A stretch of DNA of 64,000 bases from Flaccisagitta enflata (GCA_965153355.1 OZ231127.1:18662001-18726000), one strand, 5' to 3'; counted from the stretch's first letter, positions 12,561 through 23,035 are shown. Numbers and translations: made by a program. Notes: generated by a model not told the origin, from the letters alone.

Positions 12561-12987
12561 TACAGTACCATAGGAGCAATGAGAACCTCAGATGGAGGGT
12601 CATTTCCCGCTTCACTATTCTAATGAGGTAGCTTCAAATATAGTTTTTCTGAAAGCTGATGAGCAAGAGCTTTGAGTGAATATAGTTTTATTCCTCTAGC
12701 TGTAACTGTTGACCAAAAAGAAAAAAAGTGCAGCACCTCTCTGGATTTGAACCTGAGACTCTGAATAGAGAGAAATTGCATTCTTCAAGTTCAGCACTTT
12801 ACCAACAGAGCTATCGCGTCACATGCAATTAAGAGTTATCAATTGGCGGTTTTGTTTTGATTCACTTGGTGTGGAATTTTATGTTCACTCAGCTTTCATA
12901 AAAACCAAAGCTTTAAGCTCTTCCTTCAAACAGTGAGAATATAGGGGGCCCTCTTTCCACTGCTCTTATTGCTCCCATCGTACTGTA
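12561..12987. mobile_element. Mariner-like MITE, 427 bp, carrying a tRNA-like segment
   Basis: Left end TACAGTACCATAGGAGCAAT and right end ATTGCTCCCATCGTACTGTA are inverted repeats, the same termini as the element at 44182-44769. The outer TA dinucleotides fit a TA target duplication. The interior differs from other copies and includes a tRNA-like sequence. Confidence 0.7.
12728..12822 (-). ncRNA. tRNA-like sequence, probably a pseudogene or tRNA-derived repeat
   Basis: On the minus strand there is a good A-box (TAGCTCTGTTGG) and a good B-box (GGTTCAAATCC) about 50 nt apart. A 7-nt loop TTGAAGA would carry anticodon GAA (Phe). The anticodon and acceptor stems pair poorly and the body is longer than a normal class I tRNA. 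I therefore do not call it a functional tRNA; a polymerase III-type promoter relic inside the MITE is the likelier reading. Confidence 0.35.
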
Positions 12988-13475
12988 CCTCTGCAAAAGT
13001 GTACTAGTCTTATTGATGAAAAAGATTGTTGTCCACAAGACTCAATTCAAGTCTCACATATGGTTGGTTGGTTACCCTTTTCTAAATGTTGCATAACTTT
13101 TGACAAGTCCTATGATAATTTCTGAAGAGGGAATGTTTTTTGCAGAAATTTAAAGGATAGTTGTGATGGGTCCGGATTAAACACCAGTAAGAGCTCCAAA
13201 GGCTCTTGTCCTTATTTTAAATATTGTTGAGTAGTAATGTTGTCCAACTTTCATATGTCTCATTGATGCTTTCTGAATGATTTGATGGATATGGGACCTG
13301 ATTCTAATCCTTCCGACATACTTTTGTTCTAGATAGTACCCTGACAAGTTACATCAACGTTTTCCTCTCTTTTTCCTAATAAAAAAACACGTCAGCCTCA
13401 TAAAAGGAAAATTCCGTCATTTGCGATCGGAAGTTTATGACGTTTTCGCGCCATCAAAAACTTTCTTCGTCTCCT
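12988..13475. other. Unassigned sequence, possible 3' flank of a minus-strand gene
   Basis: No coding frame recognised. It lies downstream of the AATAAA signal of the minus-strand exon that begins at 13476. Confidence 0.3.
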
Positions 13476-13677
13476 TTATTCAAACAATTCTTCTTCACAC
13501 CCCCCCCTTCCCCCCCCCCCGCCCCTTCCCCCCCCCCCCTGCCTTTCCCCCGTCGATTTGGATGGACGAGTCATAATGCTGGACTTGATGGTTGAGTTGA
13601 TGGGGGGTGTTGGATATGTTGACAATCGAAAAGGGGTTGTTGCTAACGAAGGAGAGGCTTTGTGCGTACACATTGAA
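13476..13677 (-). CDS. Candidate 3'-terminal exon, Ser/Thr/Pro-rich with Gly-Arg runs
   Basis: On the minus strand a GCAG acceptor is followed by an open frame reading Ser-Met-Cys-Thr-His-Lys-Ala-Ser-Pro, then a Pro/Ser/Thr-rich stretch with MTRPSKSTGERQ. Two glycine runs punctuated by Arg follow (from the poly-C tracts at 13500-13545), and the frame ends GCEEELFE. The TAA stop is embedded in AATAAA, a polyadenylation signal. Codon choice looks coding up to the poly-Gly part. The exon has no recognisable domain. The glycine/arginine linker style resembles the candidate exon at 19681-19958. The long (CT)n upstream may be intronic. Candidate only. Confidence 0.4.
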
Positions 13678-13814
13678 CTGCTAACCATCAAGCCGCGAGA
13701 TAGACAGGAAAGTAAGACAGACAGAAAAAAAAGATATGTGACAAACTGAAAAAGCTTAGCCAAAGACAGGAAAGAAAGAATGAGGAAACGAGGATAGATA
13801 GTCAAAGAAAAACA

Positions 13815-14206
<392 letters not shown>

Positions 14207-14489
14207 TCCTTCCAACCAGAGCGGAAGTTAAATCACGCGCGCTGGCTCGTTATTTTTGCCAACTCATATTCGCTAAAGCGCCACTAGACCGCGTAAATCT
14301 CTCTCGCGCACGCAAAACGTTTTTCTTTTTTTTTTTTTTTTCGTTCTTACGTGTGCGCGTGCGTTTGTGTGCGCATGTATGACACTCTTTCCCCATCCTT
14401 CCTCGCTATCTATTCTCTTCCCACCCCCAGTGCTAGCAAGCTAGTGCGTCTGACGGTGCATGGATGCACAAGGAGCACTTTAAGCGTGT
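14207..14489. other. GC-rich gap, possible divergent promoter region
   Basis: Relatively GC-rich non-repetitive DNA between a minus-strand candidate gene (13476-13677) and a plus-strand candidate (15213). No defined motif. Confidence 0.2.
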
Positions 14490-14835
14490 GTTTATGTGTG
14501 GGATCATACGATGTGCACGTTTGGTGTGCCGACTGTGCCGTGTGTGCGTGTGTTTATGTGTGCGCATATGCGATTTTCTTATCCCATTCCTCCTCGCTAT
14601 CTGTTCCTATCCCCAACGCTAGTAAACTGTCACACGTGCATGTGGGATCAAACGATGTGCACGTTTGCGCGTGCGTGTGACCTGTGCGCGTGTGTTAATG
14701 TGAGCTATCATACGATTTGCCCGCTTGCGCGTGCGTGTAACCTGTGCGCGTGTGTTTATGTGTGCTATCAAACGATGTGCACGTTTGCGCGTGCGTGTGA
14801 CATGTGCGCGTGTTTTTGTGTGCGCATGCTCGTTG
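14490..14835 (+). repeat. About 60-bp GT-rich tandem repeat, five degenerate copies
   Basis: Units contain CAAACGATGTGCACGTTTGC followed by GCGTGCGTGTGA and GTGCGCGTGTGTTTATGTG. The first copy is the most diverged. Short open frames across it are artefacts. Confidence 0.85.
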
Positions 14836-15212
14836 TCTCTCACGTCAAGACGCTGGAGGGCGTTTAAAACAATTTTCAACGGAATTTCGATGAGCCTCAA
14901 TCTCTTTTTTTTCAAACTGAGTTTCAAATGCTGTTTTTTGTTTTTATTTTTTCCTCTTATTTATTTTTGCTTAAGTCATGATTTCAATGGTCATTGTAAT
15001 TTTGTCGACCATTAAACAATAAAATCTTAAATCAATGTTCAACCAGTTCATTTTTTTTTCTTCCAACTTCTTTTTCTCTCATACTCGTTTAAGCTTGCGT
15101 GTTCGGTCAATCCTACAATCATCATTTCAATTCACTCATTCACTCACTTTCTCCTTGATCCGAAGTTTCAACTTTAGAATTACATTCATTATCAACCAGC
15201 TATCAAACAAGA

Positions 15213-15329
15213 ATGGTTGGTGGGGACGATAAATTTCAAGAATCGATTGCGAAAGACCTTCTTACCATTCCAATCGATGAAAGTAAACTAACTGGTTTTC
15301 GAAATCAAAACTCCTACGAGATAGAATGA
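15213..15329 (+). CDS. Candidate 5' exon, start MVGGDDKFQES
   Basis: A 38-codon frame opens at an ATG after a pyrimidine-rich, AT-rich leader. It reads MVGGDDKFQESIAKDLLTIP, then IDESKLTGFRNQNSYEIE, with coding-like codon use. Its TGA overlaps the ATG at 15326 of the next frame, so an intron or frameshift may join it to the Asp-rich segment. No family recognised. Confidence 0.35.
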   Translation: MVGGDDKFQESIAKDLLTIPIDESKLTGFRNQNSYEIE

Positions 15330-15362
15330 ATTTCTTTGAAGAGAGAGACAACAGTAACCGCA

Positions 15363-15427
<65 letters not shown>

Positions 15428-15520
15428 AACATCTACCACGAGGAGGGCAGCAACGACGATGAGAGGGACACCGACGGTAACAAGATAGGAGGATATTTCG
15501 GGAAAAAGCTAAAAAGTTAA
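15326..15520 (+). CDS. Candidate Asp-rich coding segment
   Basis: Reads MNFFEERDNSNRN, about 21 Asp residues encoded by (GAC)n, then a mixed acidic tail ending GGYFGKKLKS and a stop. Non-repetitive flanks stay open and charged, which favours real coding. The (GAC)n could equally be a noncoding microsatellite. It is one base out of frame with 15213-15329. Confidence 0.35.
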
Positions 15521-15611
15521 AGTGAATCCATTAGAGAAAGGAGAAAAGCGAGAGCGACGGCCCCAACACTCGACACTCAGGTATATGGAGCTAATGGCGT
15601 AGAATGGATGG

Positions 15612-15780
<169 letters not shown>

Positions 15781-16084
15781 TATAAACAAAGACCGAGACA
15801 AATCAACTGAGACAGAGAGATACCTAAAGAGATAGTGACAAAAAGACAAGGAGACAAAGAGACAGAGACAAGGAGACAGTGAAAAACAGAAAATGGGCGT
15901 GGTAGAAAATGAATGGCGTCGGATTAGCGGTGGGGAAAGTGGAAACCTCTCCATTTTCCACCCCATCTTTTTACTATCTTTTCTTTTTCTTCCTCTTCAC
16001 CCTCCTTTTTCCTCATGCAATTCCTCCGTAACTTTCTTCTTGTTGTTATTGCTTTCTCTTCCTGTTGTTCCTCTTTTTCTTTCT

Positions 16085-16470
16085 GATCTGCAACATTTTT
16101 TTTCCTTCTTCTTCTTCTTCTTCCCCCACTTCTTCTTCTTCCCCCACTTCTTCTTCTTCGTCAACCCTTTCATCATCTTCTATCTCCTCCTTCTGTGTCT
16201 TGTTTTTCCTCGTCTTTTCTTTCTTCTTCTTCTTAATCTTTTCCTCATTTTCATCACCTTCTTTTCATTCTTGTTCTTGTTCTTGTTATTCGTCTTCTTC
16301 ATCACCATTTTCTTCTTCTTCTTCTTCTTCTTCTTCTTCTTCTTCTTCTTCTTCTTCTTCTTCTTCTTCTTCTTCTTCTTCTTCTTCTTCTTTTTCACCT
16401 TCTTCTTCCTCTTCTTCTTCACCTTCTTCTTCCTCATCTTCTTCACCTTCTTCGTCTTCTTCTTTTTTTT
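16085..16470. repeat. (CTT)n polypyrimidine tract
   Basis: Pure pyrimidine on the plus strand for most of 16085-16500, with a nearly perfect CTT core at 16300-16395. Ser- and Phe-rich frames here are artefacts. Long polypurine-polypyrimidine DNA can adopt triplex structure. Confidence 0.95.
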
Positions 16471-16680
16471 TCTACTTTCTTTCTCCGCCTCCCTCCATTC
16501 CTCTTTTCCTCCACCCCCCCTTCTAGTCCTCTTCCTCCCCCTCCTCCTCGTTCACTTGCTCCATTCTTCCTCACTCATTACGGGTTGATTGCTGACGTAA
16601 TTAGCCACTCACGGCACACTCATTAACGACCAAGCAAACGCGCGCGCCGGGGAAAATCCCAGGTTGCCATGGAGAAAAAA

Positions 16681-16925
<245 letters not shown>

Positions 16926-17074
16926 CACGGATGACATAAAAACAAACGGACACATGCACACATACAAATTACACATACACTCTCGCGACTTACAAGGCCA
17001 TTGGCTATAACCATCTTGTGCCTGATCAATCAATCAAAACTCAAAGTTTTTTAATTGACTCAATCAACTGAAAT

Positions 17075-17340
17075 AAGTGGAAAAACTTACTGGTAAAATA
17101 AGGCCTCAAAAAAAGTTACCGACTGACAAACGGAACAACCAAAATTGATTTATGATGAGTCGCGTAAATAATAAGTTCAACGAAATTTGATCTTGAGTTC
17201 CGAGATCGCGTGATGCCTGATGGACGGTTAAGATCAAATAGGGAGGGATTCGATGGAAACTTAATTAATGAAAAAAGGGCTCAGAAATATGCAAGTGTAG
17301 ATGTTTTCGTTTCAAGCGAGGCGCACTTATTGGCCTTCAC
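17075..17340 (+). repeat. Diverged direct duplication, first copy
   Basis: About 265 bp collinear with 17805-18055, sharing CGGAACAACCAAAATTGATT, ATGATGAGTCGCG and AAGTGTAGATGTTTTCGT. Both copies keep a related peptide frame (DGRLRSN versus DGQLRSG; both end VSVDVFV or ASVDVFV), with in-frame indels. Confidence 0.75.
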
Positions 17341-17467
17341 TTGGCCTTGTGGTAATCTTAGGGAATTCAATTTGGTGCACTTGTTTTTTCCCGCAAGGGC
17401 AAATCTTTAATTCAAGCGCACTCGAGTTAAGAAATACAAAACCAAGTCCACACCTTGCCCTAAATCT

Positions 17468-17545
17468 ATCTATAACCCAACCCTATCCCTAACCCTAAAA
17501 CCCACAACATCCCCAACCCTAACCCTACCCCTATCCCTAAAACAC
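17468..17545 (-). repeat. Interstitial telomere-like (CCCTAA)n tract
   Basis: Degenerate CCCTAA units (with CCCCTA, CCCAAC variants) for about 75 bp. TTAGGG-type tracts also occur at 28309-28332 and 28852-28930. Confidence 0.85.
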
Positions 17546-17804
17546 TACCCGCGAAAAAAACACTTTAAAACAAAAGACTCGGATTGAAATCCCTAACGTG
17601 ACCGGCCTGGTAGTGCCAAAAACAGCTATTCTCTTTTTTTTTTAATGATACAAAATGAAACAATTTGGACTTTTTTTTTAAAGAAACACAAAGTGCCATT
17701 AGCTATTGATACTTGAGTGAACCTAGAACAATTTTGAATGGGTCTAGGAGGTTCAAAAATAGTGATAGAATCCTCAAAAGGACTGAGGTAACTTACTAGA
17801 TGTA

Positions 17805-18055
17805 AAACTTACTAGGTGTAAAACAAGGCCTAAAAAAAACTTACCGAGTGCTAAACGGAACAACCAAAATTGATTTATGATGAGTCGCGAAAATCATAAG
17901 TTCATTGAAATTTGATCTTAATTAAACTTCAGAAATCGCTTGATGGACAGTTAAGATCGGGTAGGGATGGAAGCGGATTAATTAAAGAACAAGGATGGGC
18001 CCAGAAATCAGTAAGTGTAGATGTTTTCGTGCCAAAAAAAGCAGCAATTTGGCAA
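17805..18055 (+). repeat. Diverged direct duplication, second copy
   Basis: See 17075-17340. This copy contains a consensus splice donor word GTAAGT at about 18011 where the first copy reads GCAAGT. Confidence 0.75.
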
Positions 18056-18304
18056 TTTCCGCAAAAAGTAACTCAGCCGCAGCTAAAACGCTGTCGGAGG
18101 GTGATGTTGTCGCCATCCCCGGGAAGCAACTCGAAACACCTTAGACTATCATCCCAAAAAATGTCCAGGTCTCAGATCGGGTGATGGTGGACACAGTCAG
18201 TTTTACCATAGCTCATTTGATCATTGGGTAGGGGCAGTGATGCGAAAAATTGCTTGCGTACAGCGAACTATCCAAAAGCCTTGAAAAAGCAGACAAACCG
18301 ACAA

Positions 18305-18565
<261 letters not shown>

Positions 18566-18787
18566 CCCAATATCAATGTTATTCATTGCTGGATATGATC
18601 AGACAGACGGACAGAGGACAGCCAGACAGGAAGACAGATGGACAGAAAGACAGAAAAACAGAAGGAGAGACAATAATGTAACGGACGGACGGGCCAACAT
18701 ACCAAAGCGATGGATGGATGGACCGACATGACCATGCAAAAAGTCTCTGAATTTTCAATGAAAATATTCGATTTCTAGATGCGGACA

Positions 18788-18921
18788 TGCAACTCTATAA
18801 GGGGCTTTATCCGTTGGTCCGTCCATGGTGATCGAGATGAAAAGTGGAAAAATCGATCGTTTTAGATACTTTGCGTGGAGGTTGGGGTGTGGATGGGGAT
18901 TGGATGCCCCTGCCCACCCGT
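18788..18921 (-). mobile_element. F1 element fragment
   Basis: Reverse-strand copy: GCGGACATGCAACTCTATAA, GTCCGT units, then a CCCCTGCCCACCCGTACGCAAC box. The CAAGGCC start is missing, so it is truncated. Confidence 0.7.
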
Positions 18922-18950
18922 ACGCAACAATGTTGTTACCCGCGTCATTT

Positions 18951-18952
<2 letters not shown>

Positions 18953-18987
<35 letters not shown>
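18953..18987. repeat. (CT)n microsatellite
   Basis: About 35 bp of CT. Confidence 0.95.
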
Positions 18988-18991
<4 letters not shown>

Positions 18992-19335
18992 TCATCGCCA
19001 AAAAATTGAGTTTTGGGTAGGTTTTAATCTCCAGTCCCGTCGCTCCTTTCATGAGAAAGGAAGAAAGGGAGGAAAAAAGATCGTTTTTTTTTATTTTCCA
19101 TTTCATCCAACGTAGCGACTAAACATTTTGTAACCGCAACGCAATTGGTAGCTTATTGAAAAAGTACACTAACGCGAAAATTGGTACTACAGTACTTCAC
19201 TTTGATAGCCATAAGGAAACCTCTCAAAAACTAAGTAGCTCGCAAGAAAACAATAAAATTACCTAGTGTTGGACTATGGATAAAAACTTTTTGTTAAATC
19301 ATAGTTCCATAAAGATGAGATGACGATGCTTATTT

Positions 19336-19545
19336 TTAGTCGCGTGCTACGCGACTCTACACCCCGCTTTGTCCGTCCGTCCGTCCGTCCGTCCGTCCGT
19401 CCGTCCGTCCGTCCGTCCGTCACACTTTACTTTTTTTGGCTTTTTGCGGTCTTTGGCCTCACAGTTCCCACCCAAATGATGGAGTGACCGCAAATGGGGC
19501 CCCTGCCCACCCGCACGCGACTAGGGTAGCCGTGTATCCGGCCTT
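19336..19545 (-). mobile_element. F1 element with (CCGT)n block
   Basis: Reverse-strand full copy: TTAG, hairpin GTCGCGT-GCT-ACGCGAC, (CCGT)n at about 19374-19420, CACTTTAC box, CCCCTGCCCACCCGCACGCGA and the end GTGTATCCGGCCTTG. Confidence 0.88.
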
Positions 19546-19640
19546 GTTTCAATAAGCTGCAGTTCTCTTTCACTTAATACGTTTCATTTTCGTTTTTGGT
19601 CTTTTACTCGTTGTTATACCTCAAATGTCTCTAATTTTAG

Positions 19641-19958
19641 GAACAAACAAATACATCAGGCTGGAGGAACCAGTAAAAACATGAAATCATCTCCGCTAAA
19701 TCAGACACTTGATGGAGGAAGTGAAAAGCAGCCAAAGGGTCGAGCACGGGAAAGACCTTTGACTGCCGCTTCCTCTCAACCCATGGACATGCCTTCTAGA
19801 CCCAGAGATCGAGGTGGGGGAGGTGGAGGGAGAGGAGGAGGAGAGGGAAGAGGAGGGTCATCTTCTTCACCATCCTCTGCGCAATTTTTGAAGCCACTCG
19901 TGTCGCCTCCCAATCGCAGTCCCTCTTCTTCGCCCGGGATGGCGTCCGGAAGGGAAAA
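19641..19958 (+). CDS. Probable N-terminal exon of the IRE1/RNase L-like gene
   Basis: An acceptor (CTAATTTTAG, 19631-19640) precedes an open frame with an ATG at 19681 reading MKSSPLNQTLDGGSEKQ. Then come an Arg/Gly-rich segment (RPRDRGGGGGG, about residues 40-60), a Ser/Pro-rich segment, and the end GMASGREN. Codon use is coding-like before and after the Gly run. At 19959 an F1 element begins. Exact removal of that element (19959-20338) puts this frame in phase with the kinase frame: GAA AA joins A AAG TTT. This is why I assign both to one gene. The low-complexity region has no recognised domain. The start may lie in an exon farther upstream, since the frame stays open through the acceptor. 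Confidence 0.55.
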
Positions 19959-20338
19959 CAAGGCCAACACCTATAAGTCGCGTGCGAGACTTACAAACAA
20001 AGAATGACTTAGAATGACTTAGAATGACTTTCAATGACTTAGAATGACCTAAAATGACCAAAATTGACTTAAAATGACTAAAAACCCTAATAACCAAAAA
20101 TGACTTAACATAACTTAAAATGACTTAAAATGACTCAAAATGACTTAGAATGACTCAAAATGACTTAGAATAACTATAAATGACTTAAAATGACTTAACA
20201 TGACCTAAGAGTTGACGTTATAGTACAAAAAAGTAAAGTGTGACGGACGGACCGACGGACGGACGGACGGACGGACGGACGGACGGACCGACGGACGGAC
20301 CGACAAAGCGGGTTGTAGAGTCGCGTGCACGCGACTAA
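19959..20338 (+). mobile_element. F1 element inside the IRE1-like coding sequence
   Basis: Starts CAAGGCCAACACC, AAGTCGCGTGCGAGA; has a 10-bp AATGACTTAG array (about 20003-20210), (GACG)n (about 20240-20300), palindrome GTCGCGTGCACGCGAC and CTAA. Flanks are GGGAAAA and AAAGTTTTCC. It may be spliced out (GT at AAGTCGCG to AG at GTAGAG keeps the frame) or it may interrupt the gene. Confidence 0.88.
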
Positions 20339-20339
20339 A

Positions 20340-22133
20340 AAGTTTTCCTTGTACGACGTTAACATCGACCTGAGTCCAGGATTGCGCATCGACAAATATC
20401 GCGCTGATCAACCATGTGGCACATCCTTGCATCCGGCCAAGATCAAGGATGCAGGCAATGAATTCGACGCCGTCGCTAAAATTACGATGATGCCCAGCAA
20501 AGAGGGCCAAGACAAGCTCCTGAAATGCGCCGAAATCAACCGAAGTCTCCATGATCATCCAAACATCATCAAAGTTTACGGCGTCCAGCGGAAGGACGAC
20601 TGGTTCGCGTTGCTGATGGAGAAGGCGCTTTGTTCTTCGCGCGACATCATCAGCCCATCAACGCCGGAAATGCAAAAGCAACGAGACGAAGTTCTTTCCA
20701 AGATCACCATGAAGGAACTGTTTTATCACGCTTGCAAGGCGTTGGCGTACACTCACTCGAAGACCGACGACGTCAACGACAACATCTCGCATCGCGACAT
20801 CAAGCCGGAAAACATCCTGATTGTGCCACATCATCGGGATGGCACTGTTGTCGGCAAGTTGGCCGATTATGATTCTTCGAAACAACTTGAAGTAGAGAAG
20901 CGAGTCGCCATCACCACCAACGTCACCACTGAAAAATATAAAGATCCGGTCCTCGATGAGAAGAAAGCCGAAGGATTGAAAGTGGTCATCGTTGACCACT
21001 TATTTGGCGACATCTACTCTCTCGGGGTGTCTGGCTTTGAGTTTTTGGCAAATAATAATGGCAAGCATTTGTTTGAGGGAAAAAATGCGCGGGAAACGTC
21101 CAACAAAACCCTCAACCATGATCGTTCCAATCTGCTCAACGCCGACATGGACGAGTTGGCCAAACTCCTCCTTTACACAATGACTCAGCCAAAAGCGAAT
21201 CAGCGTATCAACGCCGAGGAAGTGGAGAAGCACATCTATTTCCTCAAAGACGACTTCCACATTCGGTCGCTGAATTCCATCAATGAAGCGCTGATTGACC
21301 TCAAGGACCTCAAGGATTTGCCGGAATCTCAAGTCATCATAGACGCCTTCAACGAATCCTTCTTTATGCTCTTCAAAGATGAATGGCAAAAGCTTCCTTT
21401 TGTCGCTCCTGAAACCCTCCTCGGCCCCAAAGGCAAAGCGAAATACTCTGGAATGCTCGAATCATTCCTGAGATATATCCGCAACATGATGCAACACACC
21501 GAACAGAACAAAGAAACCCTGAAGAAGCATTATGGCGTGGAGGTTGTCAACGCCGTTGTAGTGTTGCAACAAGTGCTGAAATGCACTCCGCGGGCCTTGG
21601 TCCACTGCTACTGGTTTGCCAAGCGGTATCTGCGTCTCGACTTCAACAACCTCTTCCCCGAGAACTGCGCCTTAGCTTATGAAGAGTGGATCGCGGGAGA
21701 GAAGAAGGAGATTGGCGACGACATGGCATCACTTTATCAGAAAGTGTGCCAAAAGCCATGCGAGGCTGTCTCACCAAAGGATGCGGATGCCGCCTTGGAC
21801 GAAGCCTTTGACAAAACCTGCAAACAGATGCGTCAAGCCCTCGACAAATCCGAGCGCGAGTTCAAGGATTTGACGAAAACCGTGGCTGATTGGGAGAAGA
21901 AACGGAGTCGGCTGACAAATACGGTCTCAAAGAGGAAGGAGAACAACCGTCCCGAGGATGAAATCGCCAAATTTCAGCAGAAGCTCGACGAACATATTAA
22001 AAGTGAACCGGAGCGGAAATGGATGGTGGATGCACGGGAGTTCATGAGGGATCTCGAAAAACACCAAAAAACTAAAAGTGAGCGTCAGACAAAATTGAAT
22101 TTGAAGTATTGTTTAGATGATGGTATGTGCTAG
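20340..22133 (+). CDS. IRE1/RNase L-like kinase plus KEN endoribonuclease
   Basis: The frame is open from just after a TAG at 20313 to the TAG at 22131; no ATG exists near its start, so an upstream exon is required. Counting from codon 20325, the kinase domain covers about residues 20-310. It lacks a clear glycine loop, has the AVAK lysine (52), HRDIKPEN (156-163) and DYD in place of DFG (181-183), and no obvious APE. The KEN ribonuclease domain (about 310-455) has Tyr374, then FLRYIRNMMQH with Arg386, Asn387 and His391. In IRE1 the catalytic Arg and His are also five residues apart. TPRALVHCYW follows, matching the conserved FPxLLxHxY block. A charged, coiled-coil-like tail occupies about 490-590. 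In the known family the kinase domain senses or dimerises and KEN cleaves RNA (XBP1/HAC1 mRNA by IRE1, general RNA by RNase L). No luminal, transmembrane or ankyrin part is visible, so a cytosolic role is inferred. Confidence 0.85.
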   Translation, partial: KFSLYDVNIDLSPGLRIDKYRADQPCGTSLHPAKIKDAGNEFDAVAKITMMPSKEGQDKLLKCAEINRSLHDHPNIIKVYGVQRKDDWFALLMEKALCSSRDIISPSTPEMQKQRDEVLSKITMKELFYHACKALAYTHSKTDDVNDNISHRDIKPENILIVPHHRDGTVVGKLADYDSSKQLEVEKRVAITTNVTTEKYKDPVLDEKKAEGLKVVIVDHLFGDIYSLGVSGFEFLANNNGKHLFEGKNARETSNKTLNHDRSNLLNADMDELAKLLLYTMTQPKANQRINAEEVEKHIYFLKDDFHIRSLNSINEALIDLKDLKDLPESQVIIDAFNESFFMLFKDEWQKLPFVAPETLLGPKGKAKYSGMLESFLRYIRNMMQHTEQNKETLKKHYGVEVVNAVVVLQQVLKCTPRALVHCYWFAKRYLRLDFNNLFPENCALAYEEWIAGEKKEIGDDMASLYQKVCQKPCEAVSPKDADAALDEAFDKTCKQMRQALDKSEREFKDLTKTVADWEKKRSRLTNTVSKRKENNRPEDEIAKFQQKLDEHIKSEPERKWMVDAREFMRDLEKHQKTKSERQTKLNLKYCLDDGMC

Positions 22134-22292
22134 GGATGTGGAAGCGGTCGATTTTAATGCCGCTTCCACCGCTTCCGCTTCCGCTTCCGCTTCCGCTTCC
22201 GCTTCCGCTTCCATTTTACAGTTCAAATACTAGTAGCTATCCCATCCTCTAAAATGGAAGCGGTCAATCGCTTCCACATTCCTGTATGTGCT
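22123..22292. mobile_element. hAT-like MITE (152 bp) at the stop codon, with flanking direct repeats
   Basis: The element 22132-22283 has inverted ends AGGGATGTGGAAGCG and CGCTTCCACATTCCT. It is flanked by the identical 9-bp GTATGTGCT (22123-22131 and 22284-22292). A (GCTTCC)n tract lies at about 22167-22212. A TAGGGATG-like terminus and an 8-9 bp duplication are typical of hAT elements. The first base of the gene's TAG stop is in the duplication and the rest in the element. Confidence 0.82.
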
Positions 22293-22504
22293 GAGAGAAA
22301 GTCAGGTTTTTCGATGCAATACTAATAGTGTAAGGAGCAGGGTGGGGGTTGCGTTGCACAGTGATTTATGTGTGTTAACCCTTGGCTACTTGGGAAATTT
22401 GGTCAAAATGCAATTTTTTCTCCCTAAACCAATCACATTTATTGTATAGAGGTCAAAAAAAGTTATAGAGCACATTCGGAAAAGAACTGTCCACGCAGAG
22501 CCGT

Positions 22505-23035
22505 AAAATGACGTAAAATGACGTAAAAAGGGCCTTTTTGATAGTTTTTTAGGATTTTCATATTCACAAACAGCTGAAATAGGAGGCAAAATGGTCAAAT
22601 AGTAATAGTTTGACTCTGAGACATATTCATGCCAAAATTCAAGTGAAGTCGTCATCATCCAGTGTCATAAAATGCCGTAAAAATGGCTATTTTTACAGTT
22701 TTTCAGGTTGTTGATGTTAAAAAACAGCTGTAACAGATGACAAACGGTCAAACAGTATTGGTTTGATTCTGAGACATATTCATGCCAAAAATCAAGTGAA
22801 GCTGTCGGCATTCAATGTCAGTTTTTGTTGTAATATGCCGTAAAAATGGCCATTTTTACAGTTTTTCAGGTGTTGATGTTAAAAAACAGCTGTGAAAGGT
22901 GGCAAATGGTCAAACAGTATTTGTTTGACTCTAAGACATATTCATGCCAAAATTCAAGTATAGCTGTTGTCATTCGGTATCATTTTTTGCCGTAAGATGC
23001 CGTAAAAATGGCCATTTTCACAATTTTTCAGGTTA
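22505..23035 (+). repeat. About 165-bp tandem repeat, three to four copies
   Basis: Shared blocks: GCCGTAAAAATGGC, ACAGTTTTTCAGG, AAACAGCTG, GGTCAAACAGTAT and GACATATTCATGCCAAAA. The copies become more diverged toward the left end. Confidence 0.85.

Noticed and set aside
15893-16588. 231-codon Phe/Leu/Ser-rich frame
   Set aside because: Translation of a CTT/C-rich polypyrimidine tract; three frames are open at once and none has domain features.
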